Source: a virus. From it: a stretch of DNA of 20,218 bases. Positions within the stretch are counted from its first letter, which is position 1; every line of letters begins with the position of its first letter. A program made the translations under genes and the position numbers. The notes under the pieces were generated by a model that saw nothing but the letters and a program-made list of their open reading frames with translations, was not told the DNA's origin and did not search any database. Positions 8,716-15,598 of this stretch are shown here, in pieces. The DNA is taken from IMG/VR virus record IMGVR_UViG_3300011113_000008, positions 1 to 20,218 of that record; one strand, given 5' to 3'.

Positions 8716-10773
8716 ATGGCAACCCTAAAAGATCAAATTACTGACCTGCAAAATGAACTCCTTGTTGCAAAAGATGAAGGAAAAATAACTCCAGAAGGCG
8801 TGAAATTGTTAGGTCAAATTCAAAGTGGGCAATGGCAAACTGGTGGTTTTGGACAATTCTTGAAAGGAATGACAGCAAACTTTTCAGATGAAGGAATTGG
8901 TGCTTTAAAGTCTTTTATTTCATCTGAACCAAAAGCTATTTCAGAAGCAATAAAGAAAATCAACCCACAAGAACCACAACCAACACCAAGAGAAGTTGGT
9001 ACTGCTCTTGAGAGAGTTGCTCAATCAGAATACTCACAAGAAAATCCTTTTAGGTCTGCTGCCTATCAAGTCGGTGGCGCAATGGTTCCATCACTTGTGA
9101 CAAAACGACCAGGCCCACAATCAATGATTGGTCAAATGGGTTTAGCTGGCCTTGTGGGTGCTACTTCTGGTGTTGGTGAATCTGAGGCTGAATTGTTTAG
9201 CCCAGAAACAGGAAAAGAAGCATTAACAGGAACTGGCATAGCAATGGCATCTGTGCCAATTGCAAAAGGATTTGGGCTTGTTATTGGTAAAGGTTACAGA
9301 TCAGCAGTAAGTGCCATGTTTGACAACCCACAAAGAATGGGTGTAGATCAATCTAGGGCAATGATTAGAGAGGCTTTAGGCGCAGACGCTGGTGGCGTAG
9401 ATGAGGCCATTAAGATGATCCTAGACAAGGCTGGAAAGCCTTATACGCTTGCAGATATTGGCCCTAATTCAAGGGCATATTTGGATGCTGTAAACCAGTT
9501 GCCTGGGCCTGGCAAACAAGCCGCCAAAACATTTTTAGAAGACAGAGACAAGGGTTTACTTAAGCGCCTGACAAGCGATATGCAAGTTGCGTTTGGTAAC
9601 AAGGCTGCTTACTTTGATGAGTTCAATGCTTTAAAAGAAGCACGTTCAGCTATTGGTGGTAAGTTGTACGGAGCTGCTTTGCCAAGGCCAGTTGAGATTA
9701 CTACCGAATTTACTGAGTTGCTTCAGCGCCCAAGCATGAAACAGGCTTATGACAGAGCAGTTAATTTGGCTCAAGAACAAGGCATCAAATTGCCTAAAGT
9801 TCAAATTAGTGCAGAGGGTAAATTAGTAACTGATAAAGGATTACCAGTTACAGACATAGACACTACTTTCATGCACTATATGAAAATGGGACTTGATGAT
9901 TTGGTATATACAGGAAAATCACCAACATCAGGTATAGGCAGCACACAACTTGGTGCAATTAAGCAAACAAGAGGTGAATTTATTGATTTACTAGATAATT
10001 CAAATCCTGCTTATAAAAGAGCTAGAAATTATTGGGCAAACGATACTGCTGTTTTAGATGCCATGAATGAAGGTAGAACAATTTTTAGCAAAAAACCTGC
10101 TGATTTAGATGCACTTTTGAATGATGTAAAAACCATGTCAAAGTCTGAAAAAGACGCATTGAGACTTGGCACTATGCAAAGTCTTCTTGATCGTCTTGGT
10201 GGCGCTCAAACAGCAGACACAATGGTGAGCGCAGTTGGAAACCCTGCAATGGATATATTGAAAAATCCTAAAAATGTTAGGATTATTAAAGCAACATTTG
10301 ATAGTGATGAGGCTGGTCAAAAGGCTTATAACAAGTTTATGAGTAACTTAATGAGTGAGGTGGAAATGAAAACCACTTCTAAAGTTGTTTTGCAAGGCTC
10401 ACAAACTGCTGGACGTACTGAGGCAATCAGAACAATCAAAGAAGGCGCTCAAAGAGAGTTACCAGTTATGACGGGCGCACAATTCATTATGAGAGCTTTG
10501 CAAAGAGATTTTCAAGACCTTGGCGATCAACAACTCAAAGCTACTGCCAGTGAAATTGCAAGGGTTTTAACAACAAGTGACCCAACCAAATTGCAAAGAA
10601 TTGCTAAAGAGTTGGCGGGTAATGACATCAGAACTGTTTTGCGAAAAGAAGCGCCAGAAGTGTTGCCAATTTTAGGTAGAGCATTGCTTGGCCCGTTCTC
10701 ACTTGGCTCAATTGGTGGAAATGTTGCTCCCAATATTAACCAAATGGCAACAGGTATGTTGTCTGGTCAATAA
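8716..10773 (+). CDS. Putative internal or ejected virion protein, 685 aa
   Basis: A largely helical 685-residue protein with no catalytic motif that I can see. It starts with an amphipathic helix MATLKDQITDLQNELLVAKD. Residues about 44-65 read FGQFLKGMTANFSDEGIGAL, a pattern (G-x-x-x-N-F-x-DE) familiar near the N-terminus of phage DNA-transfer and internal proteins. A Gly/Ala-rich stretch around 140-190 could pack against or enter a membrane. The central part has YTLADIGPNSRAYLDAVNQL and several long helices. GGAG upstream supports the ATG; the preceding gene ends 12 bases earlier. As third in a row of large late-region proteins, it may help deliver DNA across the cell envelope. I saw no lysozyme or transglycosylase motif. 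Confidence 0.65.
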   Translation: MATLKDQITDLQNELLVAKDEGKITPEGVKLLGQIQSGQWQTGGFGQFLKGMTANFSDEGIGALKSFISSEPKAISEAIKKINPQEPQPTPREVGTALERVAQSEYSQENPFRSAAYQVGGAMVPSLVTKRPGPQSMIGQMGLAGLVGATSGVGESEAELFSPETGKEALTGTGIAMASVPIAKGFGLVIGKGYRSAVSAMFDNPQRMGVDQSRAMIREALGADAGGVDEAIKMILDKAGKPYTLADIGPNSRAYLDAVNQLPGPGKQAAKTFLEDRDKGLLKRLTSDMQVAFGNKAAYFDEFNALKEARSAIGGKLYGAALPRPVEITTEFTELLQRPSMKQAYDRAVNLAQEQGIKLPKVQISAEGKLVTDKGLPVTDIDTTFMHYMKMGLDDLVYTGKSPTSGIGSTQLGAIKQTRGEFIDLLDNSNPAYKRARNYWANDTAVLDAMNEGRTIFSKKPADLDALLNDVKTMSKSEKDALRLGTMQSLLDRLGGAQTADTMVSAVGNPAMDILKNPKNVRIIKATFDSDEAGQKAYNKFMSNLMSEVEMKTTSKVVLQGSQTAGRTEAIRTIKEGAQRELPVMTGAQFIMRALQRDFQDLGDQQLKATASEIARVLTTSDPTKLQRIAKELAGNDIRTVLRKEAPEVLPILGRALLGPFSLGSIGGNVAPNINQMATGMLSGQ

Positions 10774-10774
10774 C

Positions 10775-10870
10775 ATGAAAGACTGGGCTGAAGCAATCAT
10801 TGCGGCGGCCTGTATAGTGGCTTTTGTAATTTTTGGCACATACATGATTGCATGGAGTTGGGCGTGGTAA
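10775..10870 (+). CDS. 31-residue single-transmembrane peptide
   Basis: A short open frame beginning one base after the previous stop and ending directly before the next ATG (TAAATG). It encodes 31 residues: a charged start MKDWAEA, then one hydrophobic helix of about 20 residues (IIAAACIVAFVIFGTYMIAW) and a Trp-rich end SWAW. This is the layout of a small phage membrane peptide. A longer in-frame version starting at 10688 would overlap the upstream gene heavily and is less likely. The gene opens the lysis region, so a role in membrane disruption, holin control or exclusion is possible, but none of this is shown by sequence. Its gapless placement between two genes is the main support. Confidence 0.66.
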   Translation: MKDWAEAIIAAACIVAFVIFGTYMIAWSWAW

Positions 10871-11158
10871 ATGCGTTGGCTTATTCTTTTAACACTGCTG
10901 GCGCTGGTCAGTGCCACGGCCAAGAATGGCTGTCATGTGCGCGAGTTCTATGGGATAGCGTACACAATTCACAACCCATCAGAGCGCCATCAGCAGATGA
11001 TTCAGTGGCTCAAAAACAATGCTCAGTATTGCAGGAGCCAAGATTACGTAGTTATTTGGAACAACTTGTCCGAGTGGGCGGGTACAGCCGATTCAGCAGA
11101 AACCAGAAGTTTGGTTGTTCATGGATACAAAGATGCACTTGAGCGTGAAAAGAAATGA
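10871..11158 (+). CDS. Small exported protein, 95 aa
   Basis: The N-terminus MRWLILLTLLALVSATA is a good Sec signal peptide with likely cleavage after ATA (about residue 17). The mature part is about 78 residues with two Cys (C21 and C54) that could form a disulfide in the periplasm. It contains HQQMIQWLKNN and a Trp-containing segment VIWNNLSEWAG. There is no proper lipobox, since the residues before C21 are KNG, so it is not a typical outer-membrane spanin. The ATG follows the preceding TAA at once and the end overlaps the next gene by ATGA. Lying among lysis genes, it may act in the periplasm during lysis or control it, as antiholins do. I do not recognise the family. Confidence 0.72.
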   Translation: MRWLILLTLLALVSATAKNGCHVREFYGIAYTIHNPSERHQQMIQWLKNNAQYCRSQDYVVIWNNLSEWAGTADSAETRSLVVHGYKDALEREKK

Positions 11159-11394
11159 TACCGCCCATACACAAATGGTATCCAATGGTACAACCAGAAG
11201 GTTATCCAAACAGGACTGATGCGCTTGAACGCAGGGCAGAGCGTCTGTCGGAAGAATACAAACAAGCCTTGAAAATGAAGAAGGTGAAGGACAAAATTGA
11301 TGACCTTGAGTTTGAGTTGTACGTCAAGAAGGCAGAACGCAATCAACTTAGCCTTGAGATTTTTACCAACCGCAAACTGGATATATACGCATAA
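11155..11394 (+). CDS. Small coiled-coil protein, 79 aa
   Basis: Starts in the ATGA overlap with the exported protein and ends in a one-base overlap with the next ATG. The N-terminus is Pro-rich (MIPPIHKWYPMVQPEGYP). Residues about 22-70 are highly charged and helical with heptad-like spacing (ALERRAERLSEEYKQALKMK, IDDLEFELYVKKAERNQLSL), so a coiled coil is likely. No signal peptide or membrane helix is present. Known i-spanins have a coiled coil but also an N-terminal membrane anchor, which this lacks. The function is unknown. Tight coupling on both sides is good evidence that it is a real gene. Confidence 0.72.
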   Translation: MIPPIHKWYPMVQPEGYPNRTDALERRAERLSEEYKQALKMKKVKDKIDDLEFELYVKKAERNQLSLEIFTNRKLDIYA

Positions 11395-12125
11395 TGGTCA
11401 CTAAAAAACCCCCTGCAAAGGTAGCCCCTGTTAAGCGCAGGACACCCAAACCCAAAGCAGAACAAACTATCAATGTGACGATGGCTGCGCCAGCTCCTGC
11501 GCCAAAGACTGAAGCCAAAAAAGACGACTCTACATTAGGTAAAGTCATAGGCTTGATTGAGTGGGTGGATAGCCCATTTAAGCTGTTTACAGTCATTTTG
11601 CTGTCATTCCTAGCGTTTGCTGGTTGGTTTGCATGGGATTCTAGGCAGGTCATTCTTCACGCCATCACAACGCAAGATAAGATGCCACAGTTGGCAAAGC
11701 AAGAATCATTGCTTGCACCTGCTCGTAGCTTAATGAAGGACGTAGATGGGGTTGTTCTTTTGGTTCACAAAGCCAATTTAGCAACAAACTCACGCACTAC
11801 TGTCTTAGCTTTGAACGCTGATGGGTCACGAGAAAAGGCTGTTGAAGGGTCTGTAACGTCCCTGTTCAACGCAAGCGCAGACCGCAATGGCGCAATGGTG
11901 GCTATGCTCAATGGTGAGGTTCTGTGTGAGGAATTTAACCCATCGTCTAAGGTAGGTGAGTGGGGTGTAAAGCAAGGTATCAAGTTTATGTGTAGAGGCT
12001 CGATTCCTCCAGATATGGGTAAGTTTGCAGGGTATGTAGCGATTGGATTTAAGGAAAAGCCAGAAGATATTGCGGCTTTAAAGACTCGGATTAACTTGGC
12101 GGCAACTGATATGTCGGAGGATTGA
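11394..12125 (+). CDS. Membrane protein with one TM helix and a C-terminal domain, lysis region
   Basis: A 243-residue protein. Residues 1-50 are basic and Pro/Ala-rich (KKPPAKVAPVKRRTPKPK and an APAPAP stretch), so they should stay in the cytoplasm. One membrane helix spans about 62-81 (FKLFTVILLSFLAFAGWFAW). The remaining 160 residues would then lie in the periplasm. They form an alpha/beta-looking domain with VVLLVHKANL, TTVLALNADGSREK, NGAMVAMLNGEV and FAGYVAIGF, which faintly recalls small sensor folds of the GAF or PAS kind. The start overlaps the previous stop by one base. GGAGG near its end serves the next gene. It may regulate holin timing or sense the periplasm; this is an inference from topology and position. 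Confidence 0.7.
   Translation: MVTKKPPAKVAPVKRRTPKPKAEQTINVTMAAPAPAPKTEAKKDDSTLGKVIGLIEWVDSPFKLFTVILLSFLAFAGWFAWDSRQVILHAITTQDKMPQLAKQESLLAPARSLMKDVDGVVLLVHKANLATNSRTTVLALNADGSREKAVEGSVTSLFNASADRNGAMVAMLNGEVLCEEFNPSSKVGEWGVKQGIKFMCRGSIPPDMGKFAGYVAIGFKEKPEDIAALKTRINLAATDMSED
12116..12120 (+). promoter_or_regulatory. Ribosome binding site that fixes the holin start
   Basis: GGAGG at 12116-12120 lies seven bases before ATG 12128. An in-frame TTG at 12122 is only one base from this site and cannot use it, so the holin is given 164 rather than 166 residues. Confidence 0.8.
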
Positions 12126-12127
12126 TT

Positions 12128-12622
12128 ATGTTAGATATTCTTAGTGGTGGTTTATTAGGCTCTATCTTTGGTGGCATCTTTAGGATGGCGCCAGAGGTGC
12201 TCAAATGGCTCGATAAGAAAAATGAAAGAGCGCATGAACTCTTGATGTTTTCCCGTCAGTGCGAACTGGAGCAACTGCGCGGTCAGCAAAAGCTGGCTGA
12301 AATTGGTGCTCAAAGAGAGGCTGCCATTGATGTGGGCGTGATGGATGCGTTTAATAATGCCATCACTCAGCAGGCCGAAATGGTCAAGGCTGCAGGTGGA
12401 TGGGTTGCATCATTGAGTGCTAGTGTCAGGCCGCTGGTAACTTATTGGGTGCTATTTGTCTGGTCGTTCATTCATGTGTGGTTTGCATGGAATGCGTGGC
12501 TTGCTGGTGCGCCTGCTGTAGAAGTGTTTAAAACCATGATGACTCCTGATTTCTCAGCCCTGCTGTCTGGAACAATCAATTATTGGTTCCTTGATAGAAC
12601 TCTTGCCAAGCGTGGAATATGA
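12128..12622 (+). CDS. Holin, GTA_holin_3TM type
   Basis: A 164-residue inner-membrane protein of the three-TM holin type found in gene transfer agents and many phages (PF11351 as I recall it). A Gly-rich hydrophobic N-terminus (3-20, with GSIFGGIF) is followed by a charged helical stretch with NERAHELLMF and an Arg/Gln-rich coiled coil (42-66). Then comes the family-typical RP at 101-102 before TYWVLFVWSFIHVWFAW (105-121) and a last hydrophobic segment ending NYWFLDRTLAKRG. Holins open the inner membrane at a set time so the lysozyme can reach the wall. The partner is the GH24 lysozyme that starts in its ATGA stop overlap. The lysozyme has no signal, so it needs such a hole. Confidence 0.87.
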   Translation: MLDILSGGLLGSIFGGIFRMAPEVLKWLDKKNERAHELLMFSRQCELEQLRGQQKLAEIGAQREAAIDVGVMDAFNNAITQQAEMVKAAGGWVASLSASVRPLVTYWVLFVWSFIHVWFAWNAWLAGAPAVEVFKTMMTPDFSALLSGTINYWFLDRTLAKRGI

Positions 12623-13062
12623 ACCTAGAGTTAGCTGCCGCTTTGTGCCGCCAATTTGAGGGCTACCGCGCCAAGCCGTACTTGTGTCCGGCTGGCGTGG
12701 CTACGATTGGCTATGGTTCTACCTACTACGCAGACAAACGCAAAGTGACTTTGGAAGACCCACCAATGGATGAACCCACGGCTAGGGCGCTTTTGATGAT
12801 TGAGCTGGAACATACCTACCTGCCTGGCGCTTTGCGTAACTGTCCAATTCTTGCAACTGATGAGCGCAAGTGCAACGCTATTGTGGATTTTTGCTACAAC
12901 CTTGGAATTGGCAGACTTCAAACATCAACCCTCAAACGCAAGATAAACGCAGGGGATTGGGACGGGGCAAAAGAGCAATTGATGCTGTGGACAAAAGGGG
13001 GCGGTAAGGTCTTGCCTGGTTTACTCAAACGCAGACAGGCCGAATGCGCTCTTATTCTTTAA
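12619..13062 (+). CDS. Endolysin, GH24 lysozyme (T4/P22 type)
   Basis: A 147-residue muramidase that cleaves the beta-1,4 bond between N-acetylmuramic acid and N-acetylglucosamine in the cell wall. The catalytic block FEGYRAKPYLCPAGVATIGYGST contains E14, then C23 where T4 lysozyme has Asp, then T29, with the exact E-x8-C/D-x5-T spacing of the family. Cys at the second site is also seen in some lambdoid endolysins. The C-terminal half has CNAIVDFCYNLGIG and GLLKRRQAECALIL, both typical. There is no signal peptide or signal-anchor, so release depends on the holin encoded just upstream (ATGA overlap). Its last 11 bases overlap the end of the convergent - strand gene. Confidence 0.94.
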   Translation: MNLELAAALCRQFEGYRAKPYLCPAGVATIGYGSTYYADKRKVTLEDPPMDEPTARALLMIELEHTYLPGALRNCPILATDERKCNAIVDFCYNLGIGRLQTSTLKRKINAGDWDGAKEQLMLWTKGGGKVLPGLLKRRQAECALIL

Positions 13063-13243
13063 CCAGCGCCCTATAAGCCTCAATAGCCGTCTTCAGATCG
13101 CATTGCAACTGCTGAATGCGGTCATCCTGTTCGCACAGTTTGACATAACATTCGCCTGCAAAATCAACCAAACTCTCGCGCTCCCAAATGTCAAACTTGG
13201 GCATTTGAATTTGGCGCTTGCGCCAGCCACTTTGGTTAGTCAT
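13052..13243 (-). CDS. Small coiled-coil protein, 63 aa, last gene of the leftward operon
   Basis: A longer frame opens at 13345, but the ATG at 13243 is preferred: it overlaps the preceding stop by eight bases, as elsewhere in this operon, while the longer version runs deep into the upstream gene. The protein has a basic start MTNQSGWRKRQ, then KFDIWERESLVDFAGE, and ends in a helix with heptad pattern (DDRIQQLQCDLKTAIEAYRAL). Cys are at 32, 37 and 48. The function is unknown. Its end overlaps the end of the lysozyme gene by 11 bases, so the two converging transcripts have antisense 3' ends and there is no room between them for a classic terminator. Confidence 0.65.
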   Translation of the reverse strand: MTNQSGWRKRQIQMPKFDIWERESLVDFAGECYVKLCEQDDRIQQLQCDLKTAIEAYRALVKE

Positions 13244-13427
13244 TGGTTTCTTTCTTTGAAGGTGCGTCCAGTTCACGGCGGTAATACTTGGCAGGCATCT
13301 TGGCTTTCTTGTCCAATTGCTTACGCAGCCACTCAGCGCCGCCAAGTTCTTGCAAGATCATCCAATGTCTGTCAGACATCCTGATCTGTCGTCCTATCAA
13401 TGGCTCGGGTGGTTTGGGGCGTGGCAT
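13236..13427 (-). CDS. Small basic protein, 63 aa, possible DNA-binding regulator
   Basis: The protein starts MPRPKPPEPLIGRQIRMSD and continues RHWMILQELGGAEWLRKQLD and a Lys-rich tail. The order strand (GRQIRMS), helix, LGGAEW turn, second helix is compatible with a small ribbon-helix-helix-like DNA-binding fold, but no diagnostic residue confirms this. Net charge is strongly positive. AGGAGA about 11 bases upstream, inside the end of the previous gene, supports the ATG. The preceding stop directly abuts this start. It could be a small regulator or a nucleic-acid-binding accessory of the replication operon. Confidence 0.65.
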   Translation of the reverse strand: MPRPKPPEPLIGRQIRMSDRHWMILQELGGAEWLRKQLDKKAKMPAKYYRRELDAPSKKETND

Positions 13428-13613
13428 TTACCGGACTCTCCTAAGTGGCATATCCATCACACGCTCGGGCGGCGGTGGCGGCATACCCTCACTAGGCGGT
13501 GTCCAACCATGTTTGCGCCAGAGGGCTTGCACATCCGATCCGGACTCCCACTTAAAATCCTTAGCAGGAATTGACGGGTAGCTGATTTTTGAATAGGGTG
13601 GTTTTTCTAACAT
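13428..13613 (-). CDS. Hypothetical protein, 61 aa
   Basis: I do not recognise this protein. It begins MLEKPPYSKISYPSIPAKDF and has a Trp-containing helix DVQALWRKHGW. A run of five Pro (about residues 46-50) follows, with a basic tail MDMPLRRVR. A strong ribosome site (AAGGAG) lies seven bases before the ATG, which is the main evidence that it is translated. It has no membrane segment. It lies in a group of four short genes downstream of the helicase. Confidence 0.62.
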   Translation of the reverse strand: MLEKPPYSKISYPSIPAKDFKWESGSDVQALWRKHGWTPPSEGMPPPPPERVMDMPLRRVR

Positions 13614-13622
13614 GATGTCTCC

Positions 13623-13823
13623 TTAAAAGGGGATTTGATCCCATTCCCAATGCTCACACTCAACTATGCCAGTGATCCACTCTAGCGGCGGCTTTGCTCC
13701 ATATTGTTGACAGATGCCTGTCTCAAAATTGTTACACTGGCGGCAATTGACTTGGATGGTGTTAATCTGTTTGACTTGACTGTCCAAATGCCTTTTGATA
13801 GCGCTTAGTTCAATAAAATTCAT
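13623..13823 (-). CDS. Small Cys-rich protein, 66 aa, probable metal binder
   Basis: The N-terminal 20 residues are helical (MNFIELSAIKRHLDSQVKQI). The remainder carries C27-x2-C30-x7-C38 and C56-x-H58, enough ligands for one zinc ion or possibly an iron-sulfur site. The end EHWEWDQIPF is a pattern I associate with small phage proteins near recombination genes, but I cannot give a function. The start lies inside the end of the helicase gene (14-base overlap) and GAGG upstream supports it. A nucleic-acid or protein-binding accessory role for the helicase is possible. Confidence 0.68.
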   Translation of the reverse strand: MNFIELSAIKRHLDSQVKQINTIQVNCRQCNNFETGICQQYGAKPPLEWITGIVECEHWEWDQIPF

Positions 13824-15420
13824 ATTCTTTTACCTCAGTATATTTTCCATTTTTACGGGTCAAAATCCTGTCTGGTTCTTTGATTTTATGCAAAACAGTC
13901 CATGTAAATGCCTCTTGTGTGCCTGATGGCATAGACTTCTTTTCCCTTCGCATCCACCAGTTTTCGGCCTTTTGCCGAGCGTAGCCAACGTGACTGAAGC
14001 AAATCCACTCACTTGCGACCATCAGTAAGCCAGCGTAATAGTCCACTCTTAATGAATCAGGCTTGCCTTCTTTGCGGTGGATGGCATAGGCAACCCTACT
14101 CACATCATGCCAAACAAAATTATCTACACTCGCCCGACTTGACAAGAGCGCTGCCAATGAAACCTTGGCATCAAGTGGTTTGGCTTCTTCTTCTCGGATT
14201 TGACCACCACAATGAATGCAAATAAGAGCTGCGGGTGCGTTGCGCTCACCGCAGTTAGGGCAGATGCAGAAGGGCGCTTCCTGAGTGCCTGACCTCTTCT
14301 TAGCCCTGCCTTGGATGGTATCGACTGGCCCCAAGCGCTCAACTGTGTCGGTAAAGTCAAGCACCAGGCAGTCAGTCTTGCCATCTGCAATTCGAGTGCC
14401 TCGGCCCATCCCTTGTACATAAAGCACTGGCGACCTCGTGGGCCTACACCAAATAATGCAGTCAACGTCTGGCACATCAAAGCCAACCGACAAAGCCAAA
14501 ACAGTGACCAAACAGTGAATTTGACCATTTCTAAATTGAGCAATCAAGTCTTCACGCTCTTGTTTGGGGGTTTCGCCGCAAACCACCGCGCTGACAATGC
14601 CTCGATAATTTAAGCGATCTGCAAGGCTTTCAGCGTTTTTGACACTCGGTGTAAAGGCGATCCATTTCTTACGCTCTGAGGCGATTCTGGTAGCTTCTGC
14701 GGCTACTTTGGATAGGTATTTTTCAACCTCACGGGAAAGTTCGCCAACCTTATAGTCTCCATTGGCTATCCCAACGTGGCTGGCATCGATGCGGGTTTCA
14801 ATCCGGTCTGGTGGAACCAGTGGTGCAATGAACTTGGCATCAAGCAATTCACGCATGGAGACTCGGCTTGCAATGCCTGTGAACAATGGCTCATCCCCAT
14901 CAGTCAACCAAACACCATTACCTCTAAACGGCGTGGCGGTCATGCCAACAGTTCTGAACTCGCAAAGTTGGCTAAGGTCAAACAGAAACGATCTGAACAT
15001 TCCAGTTTGATCCCCCTTCTGGCTCACCAGATGAGCCTCATCAATGACCACGGCCTTGATGTTTCCCAAGAGTTGAGCATCCCTGTGGATGCTGCCAATG
15101 GTGGCAACAATCACATCTGCTTGGTGCTGTTTCTTGCCCAAACTGGCGCTGACAAAGCCAACGCTGATGTTTGGGGGAAGCAAGGCCCTAAGTTTGGCAG
15201 CGTTCTGTTCTGCCAGTTCCTTGGATGGAACGAGCACCACAGTGCGAGGGTGAAACAGAGGCCATTGATCCCACATCTGGCGCACAATCTCAGCGCAGAT
15301 CACCGACTTGCCTGCGGCGGTGGGTAGCACCAACAGAGGAATGTCGGTGTTTTCTTGGTGCTTTGTCCACCATGCAAACAGGTCTGTGACTGCGCGGGAC
15401 TGATAGTCACGAAGGATCAA
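13810..15420 (-). CDS. Superfamily 2 DEAH-box DNA helicase with zinc ribbon
   Basis: A 536-residue ATP-dependent helicase. The Q-like start MILRDYQSRAV is followed by motif I PTAAGKS (33-39), motif Ia VLVPSKELAEQ, motif II DEAH (127-130), motif III TATP (161-164), motif IV-like WIAFTPSVKNAE (253-264), motif V LALSVGFDVPDVD and motif VI QGMGRGTR (336-343). A C4 zinc ribbon (C387, C390, C401, C404) interrupts the C-terminal part. The last 100 residues (SLRVDYYAGLLMVASEW, ARQKAENWW) form a domain that I have seen mainly in phage helicases. Genes upstream encode a nuclease, a DUF669 protein and a recombination ATPase, so it probably opens DNA or drives branch migration in replication and recombination. 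The start overlaps the previous gene by 14 bases. Confidence 0.92.
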   Translation of the reverse strand: MILRDYQSRAVTDLFAWWTKHQENTDIPLLVLPTAAGKSVICAEIVRQMWDQWPLFHPRTVVLVPSKELAEQNAAKLRALLPPNISVGFVSASLGKKQHQADVIVATIGSIHRDAQLLGNIKAVVIDEAHLVSQKGDQTGMFRSFLFDLSQLCEFRTVGMTATPFRGNGVWLTDGDEPLFTGIASRVSMRELLDAKFIAPLVPPDRIETRIDASHVGIANGDYKVGELSREVEKYLSKVAAEATRIASERKKWIAFTPSVKNAESLADRLNYRGIVSAVVCGETPKQEREDLIAQFRNGQIHCLVTVLALSVGFDVPDVDCIIWCRPTRSPVLYVQGMGRGTRIADGKTDCLVLDFTDTVERLGPVDTIQGRAKKRSGTQEAPFCICPNCGERNAPAALICIHCGGQIREEEAKPLDAKVSLAALLSSRASVDNFVWHDVSRVAYAIHRKEGKPDSLRVDYYAGLLMVASEWICFSHVGYARQKAENWWMRREKKSMPSGTQEAFTWTVLHKIKEPDRILTRKNGKYTEVKEYEFY

Positions 15421-15598
15421 ACTCGCGCTCCTTGATCATTGCATCTGCAATTTTATATGCCCTTTCTGCAATCTTTGAAGGCTCATGCCACCAGCTATAG
15501 CTCATATTATCTTGCGTTCCTTGTTCGAGATCGCCAGCAAGAGCTTGCCCTGCAAAAAAGTCACGCAATGTCATGTTGTTAATTGATGGTGTTTTCAT
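15407..15598 (-). CDS. Small protein, 63 aa, between nuclease and helicase
   Basis: The start MKTPSINNMTLRDFFAGQAL and the end AYKIADAMIKEREFDPS form two helices separated by a Gln/Trp-containing linker (DNMSYSWWHEP). The MTLRD-x-F-A core and a closing A-x-AMI-x-ERE helix are a pattern I recognise from many short phage proteins of unknown function. It overlaps the nuclease stop by four bases (ATGA) and its end overlaps the helicase start by 14 bases, so translation is coupled on both sides. It may be an adaptor for one of these enzymes, judged by position only. Confidence 0.72.
   Translation of the reverse strand: MKTPSINNMTLRDFFAGQALAGDLEQGTQDNMSYSWWHEPSKIAERAYKIADAMIKEREFDPS

Noticed and set aside
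10871-10935. Lipoprotein signal (o-spanin) in the exported 95-residue protein
   Set aside because: The residues before C21 are KNG, which does not fit a lipobox, and an ordinary signal-peptidase site at ATA fits better.
10852-11142. 96-codon + strand frame overlapping the exported protein
   Set aside because: It is a shadow in another frame; the 10871 frame has a clear signal peptide and coupled junctions on both sides.
12122-12127. TTG start for the holin
   Set aside because: It is too close to the GGAGG at 12116-12120; ATG 12128 has proper spacing.
13244-13345. Longer N-terminus for the 63-residue coiled-coil protein
   Set aside because: It would run through the adjacent 63-residue gene in another frame; the shorter form shows the short overlap typical of this operon.
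14776-15327. 183-codon + strand open frame opposite the helicase
   Set aside because: It is the shadow of the helicase gene, whose motifs are complete on the - strand; the + frame has no recognisable domain and no ribosome site.
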